This document shows, one piece after another, positions 23,161 through 31,931 of a stretch of 32,067 bases of DNA. The notes under the pieces were generated by a model. That model was not told the origin of the DNA, made no database searches, and saw nothing but the letters and a program-made list of their open reading frames with translations. The stretch's first letter is position 1, and each line of letters begins with the position of its first letter. The position numbers were made by a program, and so were the translations under genes. Origin of the DNA: Bryobacterales bacterium (lineage in GTDB: Bacteria; Acidobacteriota; Terriglobia; Bryobacterales; Bryobacteraceae); contig PMKM01000085.1 in the NCBI GenBank assembly GCA_003157745.1, positions 9,639 to 41,705 on the forward strand, given 5' to 3'.

Positions 23161-26100
23161 CTAGAACATCAGCTTCAACCCAAACTGGATTTGCCGCGAT
23201 GGATACGTGGTGCGGATAGTGCCGAATGCGGAGCTGGTGCTGACCGCCGTGGGCAGCCCCAGGTTGGTGTGGTTCATCACGTTGAAGAACTCCGAGCGGA
23301 ATTGCAACCGCGCGCGTTCCCGAAACGTGAAGGTCTTGTCGACGCCCAGGTCCCACTGCTCCAGCCCCGGCGCGCGGAAAGCGTTGCGGCCCAGGTTGCC
23401 GAATGACGGGGCACTGGCAGGTGGCGTCGTGAACGTATAACCGGCGAAGTAGTTGTTGATCTTCTGCGACTTGCTTTGGCTGGCCGCGGTGCCGGAGACG
23501 TTCGGCCGCAGAATGGCCTCGCCGCGATAGTCGTTGGTCAGACCGGTGACGTCGTTGGCGGCGGAGGGTGAGTACGAAACGTCGATCGGCGTGCCGGTGT
23601 TGGCCGTGTTGATCGTGTTCAGCTCCCAGCCGCCCAGCGCGGCGTCGAGGACGCTGTTGATGCCGGCGCCGAAGGTGCGGCCCTTGCCGAAGGGAACCTG
23701 CCAGACCACGCTGGTCACGTTGATCAGTTTGACGTCGAAGCTCGACGGGCCGCGCTCCGCCGTGAGGTTCCGAACGTTCTGCGGGTTGGCTTCGTAATAG
23801 CCGGCGTAGTATTCGAGCGCCTGTTCGGAATCGCCCAGTGCCTTCGACCAGGTGAACGAGTTGAGAAGGTAGAGGCCGTGGCCGAAGCGGTGCTCGACGC
23901 GAGCCGAGAAGCCGTTGTAATCGTTGTCGCCCTGCGGCGTCAGCCACGTGATTGGTCCGAAGCTCTGGTCCGGACGCCGCGCCTGCACACTCAACGTGGC
24001 GCCCGGCTGGTTCGGAACGGCCTGATTGTAATCGGCGATGATCGGCAGCCGCAAACTGTGATTGCCGTTGTAGGCGAGTTCCACCACCCAGCCCTGCGCC
24101 AATTCGCGCTCCGCCGAGAGGAACCAGGATTGAATGTACGGCCAGCGCGTGTTTGCATCGATGTAATCGATGTTGGACACCAGCGGATTGAAGCTGGCCG
24201 GGTTGTCGATGCCGGTGGTGAAGCTATTCTGCGTGGTAAGGAAAGTGGAGGGAACCACGCCGTTCGATATCGATTGCGTCACGATGCCGAACAACGCTTG
24301 CGGCGCGTTGATGCCCTCTTCCGCGCTGCCTACCCGGTTGAAGAACGAATAGCTGATCCCGTATCCGGCGCGCACGACGGTCTTCGGAATCGCGCTGTAA
24401 GCCAGCCCCAGGCGCGGTCCGAAATCCCTGTAGTCCGGGTGGACCAGCGCGCGGTTGAAGACGCTGCCGCCGGTCGCGTGAACCAGCGAGTTCGTCGAGG
24501 GATCGAAGTTCGTCAGGTCGTTGTCGCGATCCCAGACCGGCGTGGCGTACTCCCAGCGCAAGCCGAGGTTGACCGTCAGTTTCGGCGTCACGCGGTAATC
24601 GTCCTGGACATACAGCGACGTCACGTGCTGCCGCATGTTACTCACGAACGGGTTGCCCAATTGAATCGTGCTCGGCAATCCGAAGATGAAGTCGGCCAGA
24701 TTGTAGCTCGTGGAATCGCTCGTAATCGTGCAGCCGGCGGCTTGTCCGAGTTCGGCGCAAGTGGGCTTGCTCATCTGGCCCGCGTAGGTATCGGCGCCGT
24801 ATAGCGGGTTCACGTCGAGAACCTCGGTGCGTATGGCCACGAACTCGTAGCCCATCTTGAGCGAATGGCGGCCCTTCATCCACGAGTAGTTCAGCTTTGG
24901 ATTGAACGACGTCGGATTCTGAAACTGCGGATTGCTGGTCTGCCGGCCCAGTTGCGAAAAGCCGCTGATCGATTGCGAATTCAGGCCGCCGGTGAGATCT
25001 GAGCTGCTTGGCAGTCCGGAGAATCCGTACAGATCTTCCATGCTGGCGCCGCCCAGGTAGGGCGGAGTCTTGCCGGCCAGGATGTGGTCGAAGGCGAAGC
25101 GCGCTTCGATCAGCGACGTCGGTGTCAGACTCCAGGTGTACCCGGCCGCCGCCTGTTGCTGGATGGCGTGTATGTGCCCGTTGCCGTTGCCGCCCGAAGG
25201 TCCGGGGATGTCCGGCGCGTAGTACGGCAGATCCTTGCGCTGGCTGAAGCGCAGGAACGCCGTCATCTTTTCGTCGATATTGTAGTTGATCTTGGCGTCG
25301 TATTTGTCGCTGTAATCGCGCACCAGCAGCAGCGCTTCGTAATTGTTCGAGCGCCCGGCCCCGTTGGGAGAGGGAAGGTTGCCGAGCACGGTGGCGGCGA
25401 ACGGATTCAACTGCGAAACCGGAATCTGCGTGCCCGCCGCGTAGAGGGTCTTGTTCAACGGATCGTACACCGACACGGGCAGCGTGCCCGAGCGGTCGCT
25501 CATGCTGGGAATCGAATCGAAATTCAAGTAGCGCTGCAACTGCCGGAACCCTTCATAATCGGCAAAGTAGAACAGCTTGTTCTTGACGACGGCGCCGCCC
25601 ACCGTGAAGCCGAACTGGTTGCGCTGGAGCGTAGGCTTCTGGAACACCGCCGGGCTGAAGGTGAAGCCGGCCGCGTTCAAATCCGTATTGCGCAGAAACT
25701 CGTATAGCGTGCCGTGCACCTGGTTGCCGCCGGAGCGCAGCGCGGCGTTCACCACACCGCCGCCCACGCGTCCGTATTCCGCGCTGAAGTTGCTGGTGAT
25801 TACGCGAAACTCATCCACCGCGTCCGGCGAGGGCTGCACTAACTGGCTCGAGTAACCCTGGTTGCTGGTCGAATAGGCGTTGTTATCCAAGCCATCCAGC
25901 AGAAAGTTATTGTACGTGCTGCGCATGCCGTTCACGTTGAAGGCGCCTTCGCGCGGCGTGCCCGTTGCCGAAAACAGCACGGACATGGGCGAGCGGTGCA
26001 CGTTGGTCGAAAGCAGCGCCAGGTCCGAATAGGCGCGCCCGTTCAGCGGCAGCTCGACGATCTGCGCCGTGTCGATCACCTGCCCCTTCTGGCTGGAATC

Positions 26101-26484
26101 GGTATCGATCAGCGGTGCCGCGCCGCTCACTTCCACTTCCTGCGTGGTGGCGCCCACCTGCATCGTCACGTCCACGCGTTGCCGCGCGTTCACGTCCACC
26201 GTCACATCGTTGGTGGTGGTCTTGTTGAATCCCGCGTGCTCCACGGTGACCGTGTAACGGCCCACCTGCACGTTGAAGAAATCGAAATCGCCATTCTCGC
26301 CCGTGACGACCTTCGACTGCAAGCCCGTCGCCTGGCTGGTCAGCATGACGGCCGCATGGGCGATTACCGCCCCGCTCGGGTCGTGCACCGTGCCCAACAC
26401 TTCCGCCGTTTCAAACTGCGCGAGCAGCGGCGCGGCGATCGAGAGACATAGCAATATCGTTCGTATGGAAAAACCCTGGCGCAT
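23161..26484 (-). CDS. Oar-like TonB-dependent receptor with carboxypeptidase-regulatory-like domain
   Basis: About 1107 residues, an outer-membrane barrel protein. A signal peptide (ILLCLSIAAPLLAQ) precedes a CarboxypepD_reg-like Ig fold (VLGTVHDPSGAVIAHAAVML through VGRYTVTVEHAGFNKTTTND), then a plug-type domain (IVELPLNGRAYSDLALLSTN, AFNVNGMRSTYNNFLLDGLD) and a long barrel ending in QIQFGLKLMF with the usual terminal Phe. Such Oar-like proteins are greatly expanded in acidobacteria and probably take up large polymers or support adhesion. ATG 26484 has GTGAGG seven bases upstream; the upstream TTG is not needed. Confidence 0.92.
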   Translation of the reverse strand: MRQGFSIRTILLCLSIAAPLLAQFETAEVLGTVHDPSGAVIAHAAVMLTSQATGLQSKVVTGENGDFDFFNVQVGRYTVTVEHAGFNKTTTNDVTVDVNARQRVDVTMQVGATTQEVEVSGAAPLIDTDSSQKGQVIDTAQIVELPLNGRAYSDLALLSTNVHRSPMSVLFSATGTPREGAFNVNGMRSTYNNFLLDGLDNNAYSTSNQGYSSQLVQPSPDAVDEFRVITSNFSAEYGRVGGGVVNAALRSGGNQVHGTLYEFLRNTDLNAAGFTFSPAVFQKPTLQRNQFGFTVGGAVVKNKLFYFADYEGFRQLQRYLNFDSIPSMSDRSGTLPVSVYDPLNKTLYAAGTQIPVSQLNPFAATVLGNLPSPNGAGRSNNYEALLLVRDYSDKYDAKINYNIDEKMTAFLRFSQRKDLPYYAPDIPGPSGGNGNGHIHAIQQQAAAGYTWSLTPTSLIEARFAFDHILAGKTPPYLGGASMEDLYGFSGLPSSSDLTGGLNSQSISGFSQLGRQTSNPQFQNPTSFNPKLNYSWMKGRHSLKMGYEFVAIRTEVLDVNPLYGADTYAGQMSKPTCAELGQAAGCTITSDSTSYNLADFIFGLPSTIQLGNPFVSNMRQHVTSLYVQDDYRVTPKLTVNLGLRWEYATPVWDRDNDLTNFDPSTNSLVHATGGSVFNRALVHPDYRDFGPRLGLAYSAIPKTVVRAGYGISYSFFNRVGSAEEGINAPQALFGIVTQSISNGVVPSTFLTTQNSFTTGIDNPASFNPLVSNIDYIDANTRWPYIQSWFLSAERELAQGWVVELAYNGNHSLRLPIIADYNQAVPNQPGATLSVQARRPDQSFGPITWLTPQGDNDYNGFSARVEHRFGHGLYLLNSFTWSKALGDSEQALEYYAGYYEANPQNVRNLTAERGPSSFDVKLINVTSVVWQVPFGKGRTFGAGINSVLDAALGGWELNTINTANTGTPIDVSYSPSAANDVTGLTNDYRGEAILRPNVSGTAASQSKSQKINNYFAGYTFTTPPASAPSFGNLGRNAFRAPGLEQWDLGVDKTFTFRERARLQFRSEFFNVMNHTNLGLPTAVSTSSAFGTIRTTYPSRQIQFGLKLMF

Positions 26485-26541
26485 GGACAAACCTCACCAG
26501 AGATTTTCCCAATCGAGTATTGACGAGTAATTAAAGGCCGG

Positions 26542-27453
26542 TCACGGATGTGTGACAGCGGCGCTGGCCCTGCGCAGCCTGTCGAGCACGCCGGCCCAGG
26601 CGGGCGTGTCGGGCGGGCAATCGACCGCGATCCAATCCCAGCCCTCCGCGTCCAGACGATGCAGCGTCCGGTAGAGAGCCGCGGCATACTCGAGCGGATC
26701 GGCGGGCATTTCGTGGCCCATCCGCAACCGCGCGCCGCGGCCCTCGGGCACGGGATCGCCCGGCGCGATCAGGAAAAGCGGCGTCGTTGGCCGGTAGTGG
26801 CGCAAATGCAACCCAGGCGATGGGTGCGCGCCGGCGGTCACGCTGGCGGCGATCTCGACTGGCCCGATCAGCTTTTCGATCTCTGGCAGCGGGATCACGC
26901 CTGGCCGCAGCAGCAGCGGCGCTCGGGCGAGCGACAGCACGGTGGATTCAATGCCCACTTCGGCCGGGCCGCCATCAAGCACACAATCGGCCAGTGCGCT
27001 GGGCACGTCCCTGGCCGCCGTGGGCGAAAGCTCGGTGAAGCGGTTGGCGCTCGGCGCGGCAATCGGCACCCGGGCGGTGCGAATCAATGCGAGCGCCAGC
27101 GGATGCGCCGGCATGCGCAGCCCAACTGTCGGCAGACCCGCCGTAACGATATCGGGGACGATGTCACGCTTCGGAAGCACCAGCGTCAGCGGCCCCGGCC
27201 AGTAGCGGCGCGCCAGAATTTCCGCCGCCTCCGGCCAATCGCTGGCAAGCGTCTGCGCCATCGCGATCGAATCCACGTGCACGATCAGCGGCACCGTGTG
27301 CGGTCGGCCCTTGGCGGCGAAGATGCGCGCAACGGCTTCCGCATCGAGCGCGTTCGCGCCCAACCCGTAAACGGTTTCGGTCGGAAAAGCCACCAGCCGC
27401 CCGGCGCGGATCAACTCCGCGGCATGGGCGATGCTGCTTTCGTCGCCGCTCAC
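26542..27453 (-). CDS. L-threonylcarbamoyladenylate synthase (Sua5/YwlC type)
   Basis: A 303-residue enzyme that makes threonylcarbamoyl-AMP for the t6A37 modification of tRNA. The YrdC domain (1-195) shows AGRLVAFPTETVYGLGANAL, KGRPHTVPLIVHV, WPGPLTLVLPK, GLRMPAHPLALALI and APSANRFTELSPT. A linker and the Sua5 C-terminal domain follow (SPGLHLRHYRPTTPLFLI), making it the long Sua5 form. The start GTG (27453) overlaps the prfB stop (GTGA), so the two are translationally coupled. Both act in translation, which makes the pairing sensible. Confidence 0.92.
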   Translation of the reverse strand: MSGDESSIAHAAELIRAGRLVAFPTETVYGLGANALDAEAVARIFAAKGRPHTVPLIVHVDSIAMAQTLASDWPEAAEILARRYWPGPLTLVLPKRDIVPDIVTAGLPTVGLRMPAHPLALALIRTARVPIAAPSANRFTELSPTAARDVPSALADCVLDGGPAEVGIESTVLSLARAPLLLRPGVIPLPEIEKLIGPVEIAASVTAGAHPSPGLHLRHYRPTTPLFLIAPGDPVPEGRGARLRMGHEMPADPLEYAAALYRTLHRLDAEGWDWIAVDCPPDTPAWAGVLDRLRRASAAVTHP

Positions 27454-28608
27454 TCGGGCGCTTCGTCCTTGTCGTCGCCGGCCACGCGGCCCGTCTTGCG
27501 CCACACCAGGTACGCGTGGATCATGCCGTCCAGGTCGCCCTCCAGCACCCGATCCACGTCGCCCAGGGACAGCTTGCTGCGCAGGTCCTTCACCAGGCGG
27601 TAGGGCGCCAACACGTAGTTGCGGATCTGGCTGCCGAAACTCGCCTCCAGTTTCGAATCCTCCGTCTTTCGCGTCGCCTCGCGCTTCTTCTCCAGTTCCT
27701 GCTCGTACAGCTTGGCGCGAAGCTGCTTCATGGCGCTCTCGCGGTTCTTGTGCTGCGACCTCTCGTTCTGGCACTGCACCACGGTCTTGATCGGCGCGCC
27801 GCCGTCTGGCGGCACACGAGTGTGCGTGATCCGCACCGCCGAATCCGTCATGTTGACGTGCTGCCCGCCGGCGCCCGAGGAGCGGAACGTATCGATCCGC
27901 AGATCGTCCAGATCGATGTCGATCACGATCTCATCGTCCACCTGCGGGAAAACGTACACGGAGGCGAACGACGTGTGCCGCCGCGCGTTCGCGTCGAACG
28001 GCGAAATGCGCACCAGCCGGTGAATGCCTGCTTCCGATTGCAGCAACCCGTAGGCGTTCTCGCCGTTCACTTCGAAGGTGACCGATTTGATCCCGGCCCC
28101 TTCGCCCTCCAGGCGGTCCGTGATTACCGTCTTGAAGCCGTGCCGCTCCGTCCAGCGCAAGTACATGCGCAGCAGCATCTCGGCCCAATCCTGGCTTTCC
28201 GTGCCGCCCGCGCCGGGGTGAATAGTGACGATCGCGCTCAGCGCGTCGTTCTCGCCCGAAAGCAGCATGGCCGTTTCGATGCGCTCCGCGAACTCGCCGT
28301 AAGCCTTCAGATCGCGCTCGATATCGGCGGTCATATCTTCGCCCTCGCGCGCCAGTTCGAACATGGTGTCGAGGTCTTCGGTGAGGGCGCGAATCCGCTC
28401 GTCGTTGCCGATGGCTTCTTCCAGGCGCTTGCGGCGCAGCATCACCTTCTGGCTTTTCTCGGGCTGCGCCCAGAAATCCGGCTGCGAAACCTGCTCTTCG
28501 GTTTTGCTTAATTCGAGCTTCTGCGCGGGGGCGTCAAAGATACCTCCGTACGGCCAGGGCTTGGTCGCGAAGCGGCGCGTATTGGCGTTCCAGTTCTTCC
28601 AGGGTCAT
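27450..28608 (-). CDS. prfB: Peptide chain release factor 2, with programmed +1 frameshift
   Basis: RF2 recognises UAA and UGA stop codons. The body has ISPFDANARR (the SPF codon-reading motif) and SSGAGGQHVNM (the GGQ catalytic motif). The first 24 codons begin at ATG 28608 (MTLEELERQYAPLRDQ) and end at CTT followed by an in-frame TGA (28536-28534). A +1 slip at CTT-T leads into GAC GCC CCC and the main frame. The CGGAGG three bases before CTT is the stimulating Shine-Dalgarno, exactly as in the classical RF2 autoregulation site. The total product is about 385 residues, so it is not a pseudogene. Confidence 0.95.
28534..28547 (-). promoter_or_regulatory. RF2 programmed frameshift site
   Basis: GGAGG (28547-28543), TAT, CTT and the TGA stop (28536-28534) followed by C make the known RF2 recoding signal. 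When RF2 is scarce the ribosome pauses at UGA and slips +1 on CUU-U, making more RF2. Confidence 0.92.
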
Positions 28609-28614
28609 GTGGGT

Positions 28615-29211
28615 TCAATCCAATTCTAACAAATACCCGGCTTTGCCCACGTTGCGCGCAATCGTGCGCCCCATGCGGATCTCCACGCCTTCCGCCTCGT
28701 GGATGTGGCCGCAGAAGAAATAGTGCGGTTGCGATTTTTCGATGAACTCGCGCACCGCGTGCGAGCCCGCGTGCAGCCCGGGCCGAATCTGGTCGAGCGC
28801 GGTCGCATAGGGCGGCGCGTGGCAGATCAGGATGAGCGGGTCGAGCTCGGCGAACTTGGCCAGCCGCGCCGCCAGTTGCGGCTCGCTATACTCGCCCGGT
28901 GTGTTGAACGGCGTCGGACTCGAATAGCCCAACCCGGCCGCGTGCCAGCGCCCAATCTCGATATGCCGTTCGTGAAAGTCGTGCAGCCCGAAGCGCGCGC
29001 ACATGCTGGCCACGTCGTCGGTCGATTCGTGATTGCCCGGCAGCACGTAGGCCTTGTCGCCGCGCCGCGACAGAATCTCCCCGCACCGGTCGAAGCCCCT
29101 CGCCCACGTGACCTGGTCGCCGGCAGCGAAATAATAATCCGCCTGCACGCCAAGCAGGGTCTCGAGCGTCTTCCAATCATTATGTATGTCGGAAAAGATC
29201 AGCAGCTTCAA
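28615..29211 (-). CDS. Metallophosphoesterase
   Basis: About 198 residues of the calcineurin-like phosphoesterase fold with all metal-site motifs: FSDIHND, AAGDQVTW, VLPGNHES, CHAPPYA and FFCGHIHEAEG. Likely a phosphodiesterase or phosphatase of the YfcE-type; the substrate is unknown. Relatives start MKLLIFSDIH, so I chose the TTG at 29211; an in-frame ATG at 29253 would add 14 residues of unlikely sequence (PHPKYTGCGIITV). Neither has a strong ribosome-binding site. The stop lies just 6 bases from the prfB start, on the same strand. Confidence 0.85.
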   Translation of the reverse strand: MKLLIFSDIHNDWKTLETLLGVQADYYFAAGDQVTWARGFDRCGEILSRRGDKAYVLPGNHESTDDVASMCARFGLHDFHERHIEIGRWHAAGLGYSSPTPFNTPGEYSEPQLAARLAKFAELDPLILICHAPPYATALDQIRPGLHAGSHAVREFIEKSQPHYFFCGHIHEAEGVEIRMGRTIARNVGKAGYLLELD

Positions 29212-29317
29212 GACTGTGATGATACCGCACCCGGTATACTTTGGGTGGGGCATGCTTTAGCTTGCCAACGCCCGCTTGCGGGCGCGTTCTCGTCGCAGTC
29301 TCGTCAACCCTCGGCCT

Positions 29318-30466
29318 ATGAGCGAATACGATAGCGAACTCTCCAAAATCGTCGCCGAGCTGAACCGGGCAGCGCCCGGCAACAAGCCCGTCTCGCGTCT
29401 GCCGGATGCGACTGCCTCGCTCGATAAGCTGCTCGCCTTCGCCGCCGCTCGCGGCGCTTCCGATATTCTCTTAATCGCCGGTGTCCCCGCCGTGCTGCGC
29501 GTCAACGGCGCGCTCGCCGCCGGCACCGGCCCGCCGCTCGAAGCCGACGACGTGCGCAGCCTGGTGCTGCCGCTGCTCGCGCCTTCGCAACTCGAAGAGC
29601 TGCAGAAGAATCGCTCCGCCGATTTCAGCTTCCTGCGCGAAGGTCTCGGCCGCTTCCGCGTCAACCTCCATCACCAGCGCGGCACGCTCGCCGCCAGCAT
29701 TCGTCTGCTGCCGGCGCGCATTCCTTCGCTCGATTCGCTCCACCTGCCGCCCGTGCTCGCCAAGCTTGCCGAGCGCCGCCAGGGCCTGATCCTCGTCACC
29801 GGCGCCACGGGCTGCGGCAAGACGTCCACCCTCGCCGCGTTGATCGACATCGTCAACACCCGCCGCCAGGCGCACGTCGTCACCATCGAGGACCCGGTCG
29901 AATACCAGCACGTCAACCGTTCTTCGATCATCGAGCAAATGGAAGTCGGCCGCGACACGCCGGATTTTGCCGGAACCCTACGCAGCATCATGCGCCAGAC
30001 CCCGGACGTGATCCTGGTCGGCGAAATGCGCGATTCGGAAACCATGGCCACCGTGCTCACCGCCGCCGAAACCGGCCACTTGGTGCTTTCGACGTTGCAC
30101 ACCAACGATGCCATTCAGGCCGTCGCGCGCATCCTCGATTCCTTCCCCGCCGCCAACCAGCCGCAGATCCGCCAGCAGTTGTCGCTCGCCCTCGCCGCCG
30201 TCATCGCGCAACAGCTCGTCCCCGGTCTCGATGGCGTCAGCCGCTGGCCCGCCACCGAGATTCTGATTGCCACCGACGCCGCCCGCGCCCTCATCCGCAA
30301 GGGCGACGATCATCAGCTTCGCAGCCAGCTCTCCACCGGCCGCGCCGAAGGCATGATGACCATGGAGCAATCGCTAGCCGACTTGGTCCGCACCAACCGC
30401 ATCGCCCGAGACACCGCCTTCGCCCATTGCTTCCGCAACGACGATTTGCAGCGGTATCTGGTGTAG
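29318..30466 (+). CDS. pilT: Type IV pilus retraction ATPase PilT
   Basis: About 382 residues of the secretion-ATPase family. The N-terminal domain (LAFAAARGASDILLIAGVPA) is followed by Walker A GATGCGKTS at residue 162, the Asp box VVTIEDPVEYQH, Walker B DVILVGEMRD and the His box HLVLSTLHTND at 254. The C-terminal part with AARALIRKGDDHQLRSQLST and GMMTMEQSLADLV is that of PilT rather than PilB. It powers pilus retraction for twitching and DNA uptake. No other pil genes are in the window. ATG 29318 is preferred over 29276, whose extra 14 residues look unstructured. Confidence 0.92.
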   Translation: MSEYDSELSKIVAELNRAAPGNKPVSRLPDATASLDKLLAFAAARGASDILLIAGVPAVLRVNGALAAGTGPPLEADDVRSLVLPLLAPSQLEELQKNRSADFSFLREGLGRFRVNLHHQRGTLAASIRLLPARIPSLDSLHLPPVLAKLAERRQGLILVTGATGCGKTSTLAALIDIVNTRRQAHVVTIEDPVEYQHVNRSSIIEQMEVGRDTPDFAGTLRSIMRQTPDVILVGEMRDSETMATVLTAAETGHLVLSTLHTNDAIQAVARILDSFPAANQPQIRQQLSLALAAVIAQQLVPGLDGVSRWPATEILIATDAARALIRKGDDHQLRSQLSTGRAEGMMTMEQSLADLVRTNRIARDTAFAHCFRNDDLQRYLV

Positions 30467-30647
30467 TGGGGCAGGGCACCGACCTGCCAGCGCCAGGCAC
30501 GCGCCGACCGGCTTGTCCGAGACCCACGCAGGGCCAGCCTTCGAACGGGCGACGGTACGCTCCGAGCGAGAAGAGAGACTGCGCCGCGGGCCACTTCGAG
30601 ACATGGCCGATTCTCGTCGTATTCGGCGTGGCGGCGAAGCATCCCTG
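30467..30647. other. Gene-free stretch after pilT
   Basis: GGCAGG/CCTGCC (30470-30488) can form a small 6-bp hairpin right after the pilT stop, but no U-run follows, so it is a poor terminator. I see no coding signal in this part; the next feature is the small minus-strand frame starting at 30794. Confidence 0.35.
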
Positions 30648-30794
30648 TCACACGGCGAGGAGCAAGGGTACAGCTAATAACAGCGGGCGAGAACTCATCA
30701 TGGCGACAGTCTGGCCGAATAGGCCGGCGATTATCCAGGGTGTCAGCGCTGTTGCAAAAGCGACCCCTTTCGAGACAACGCTCCATCGCGACAT
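30648..30794 (-). CDS. Possible small membrane protein (48 residues)
   Basis: The frame has ATG with GAGG about 6 bases upstream and encodes a hydrophobic peptide (VAFATALTPWIIAGLFGQTV and a C-terminal PLLLAVPLLLAV) that would span the membrane. Its start is only 26 bases from the divergent start of the gene at 30820. Weak evidence: short, no homologue known to me, and hydrophobic frames arise by chance in GC-rich DNA. Confidence 0.3.
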   Translation of the reverse strand: MSRWSVVSKGVAFATALTPWIIAGLFGQTVAMMSSRPLLLAVPLLLAV

Positions 30795-30819
30795 GATAGC
30801 CTCATAGAGGGATACCGCG

Positions 30820-31284
30820 ATGCAGGACTTAAGGGAACTGGCGGCGCTGCCAGAGCGTTGGAAGGCCGACGCCGGATATTGGCGCGAGACGCCGTTCACA
30901 TGGAAGCGCTGGGAGCGCCCTCATGCGGGCTGGACTCACGATCACTGCGAATTCTGTTCTGCATGCATCTGCGACCACCGGGAGCGCTACCCGGAGTGGA
31001 AATCGGCCCATCGGGAACGCGGATGCTACCGGCACGCTTACTATGCCGAGCGCGAAAAAGGAATTTGCCTGTGGATCTGTCGAACGTGCTTCAAAAGAGT
31101 GCAAGCCGAGCTTGGTTGGCTTACGGCTGCTGGGCGTCAGCCACGCGGGGTGCAGTCGGCCCAAGAATCTTGTAAGCAATTTCGAGCCTCGCGTCCATGT
31201 CTCACAAAGTACCACTTTCGAAGCATGCTGAAGGGTTACAGACCGGGTCGCAGTGTCCCATCGGCTGTGCGCGCTAAGCTGTAG
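30820..31284 (+). CDS. Small Cys/His-rich protein, uncharacterised
   Basis: A frame of 154 residues. The first 100 are clearly protein-like: WTHDHCEFCSACICDHRERY then ...YYAEREKGICLWICRTCFKR and VQAELGW. This is the pattern of a widespread family of hypothetical proteins with an HDHCxFC and a WICxxCF motif, probably a zinc ribbon. From residue 105 the sequence becomes Ser/Arg/Pro-rich without pattern, so the original stop was probably lost. GAGGGA stands 7 bases before the ATG. Confidence 0.6.
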   Translation: MQDLRELAALPERWKADAGYWRETPFTWKRWERPHAGWTHDHCEFCSACICDHRERYPEWKSAHRERGCYRHAYYAEREKGICLWICRTCFKRVQAELGWLTAAGRQPRGVQSAQESCKQFRASRPCLTKYHFRSMLKGYRPGRSVPSAVRAKL

Positions 31285-31286
31285 CC

Positions 31287-31391
31287 GTGAAGCTCTCAAT
31301 TGAGCTGGATCTCGAACTAGACGGTCGTTGGATCGCCGAGGTACGGGAGCTGAACGTTCTGCCGCACGGCGACTCCAAGCACGATGCAATT
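31287..31391 (+). pseudogene. HicB-like antitoxin remnant
   Basis: Starting at GTG the first 35 residues read KLSIELDLELDGRWIAEVRE and LNVLPHGDSKHDAI, the N-terminal strands of the HicB/UPF0150 fold. After residue 35 the frame continues only as low-information Arg/Ser sequence and no hicA is nearby, so the gene has been cut, apparently where the toxin-antitoxin pair of the opposite strand begins. Confidence 0.6.
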
Positions 31392-31423
31392 CAGACGCGC
31401 CGATCGCGCCGGGCAACCCTTCC

Positions 31424-31678
31424 TCAACTGAGCTTGCGCTCGTACGGATCGTGCTGGCCAATCCAGATCCACACCAGCCCGTCCTCCGCATCGACCGCAA
31501 CGGCCCGGTGGTTGCGCCCGATCCGCGCCGACCAGTAGCGGCCGGCTTTCTTGAGCCGGACGCTTGGGTGCCGAGGATCGCTCTTCATGAGTTCGAAAGC
31601 GGCTCTGGCCGCCTTCTGCACCGCCGGTTCGAGCGAGCCGAATGCCTCCCAAAACGCCGGCGAGGCGAAGTGTTTCAA
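31424..31678 (-). CDS. RelE/ParE family toxin
   Basis: An 84-residue basic protein with the RelE/ParE fold pattern: helices at the N-terminus (FWEAFGSLEPAVQKAARAAF), then strands RYWSARIGRNHRAVAVDAED and GLVWIWIGQHDPYERKLS. Type II toxins of this class cleave mRNA on the ribosome or poison gyrase; which one applies cannot be told from sequence. The ATG overlaps the antitoxin stop (ATGA), the classic antitoxin-first arrangement. Confidence 0.8.
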   Translation of the reverse strand: MKHFASPAFWEAFGSLEPAVQKAARAAFELMKSDPRHPSVRLKKAGRYWSARIGRNHRAVAVDAEDGLVWIWIGQHDPYERKLS

Positions 31679-31875
31679 AGCGGAATCGAGTTGCCTTCCC
31701 TATGGTCGCGCAACGCCTTCTCCGCTAGCGAGTCCCACTTCCCAGCGGCGATTTCAGCCTCGAAACTTTCGTCCCACGTCCGGTCCTCGTACTCATCCAG
31801 CCAAGCCCGCAGCTCACGCAGTTCGGCTCTCGGAAGCGCGCGCATCTGCTCCGCAATTTCCTCGACCCGGGTCAC
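31675..31875 (-). CDS. Antitoxin of the RelE/ParE pair
   Basis: A 66-residue acidic helical protein (VEEIAEQMRALPRAELRELR, AWLDEYEDRTWDESFEAEIA, KALRDHREGNSIPL), matching the short addiction-module antitoxins that lie before RelE-type toxins. The GTG at 31875 has GGAGG five bases upstream and fits the usual length; an upstream frame adds 22 implausible residues. It should neutralise the toxin by binding and repress the shared promoter. Confidence 0.8.
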   Translation of the reverse strand: MTRVEEIAEQMRALPRAELRELRAWLDEYEDRTWDESFEAEIAAGKWDSLAEKALRDHREGNSIPL

Positions 31876-31893
31876 AGTGCCTCCTCTCCGATG

Positions 31894-31931
31894 GTAGCCG
31901 ATTCCGATGCACCCGGAACGGTCTCGGCTAC
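31894..31931. promoter_or_regulatory. Inverted repeat upstream of the toxin-antitoxin genes
   Basis: GTAGCCGA (31894-31901) and TCGGCTAC (31924-31931) are perfect inverted repeats; TTCCG (31902-31906) and CGGAA (31914-31918) nest inside. The element starts 19 bases before the antitoxin start codon, where an autoregulatory operator is expected. No clear -10/-35 pair is visible. Confidence 0.5.

Noticed and set aside
27516-28511. 331-residue plus-strand frame
   Set aside because: Antisense of prfB; the RF2 motifs on the other strand decide the case.
28534-28608. Early stop in prfB, as if a frameshifted pseudogene
   Set aside because: The TGA lies in the known RF2 programmed frameshift signal with correct spacing, so the gene is functional.
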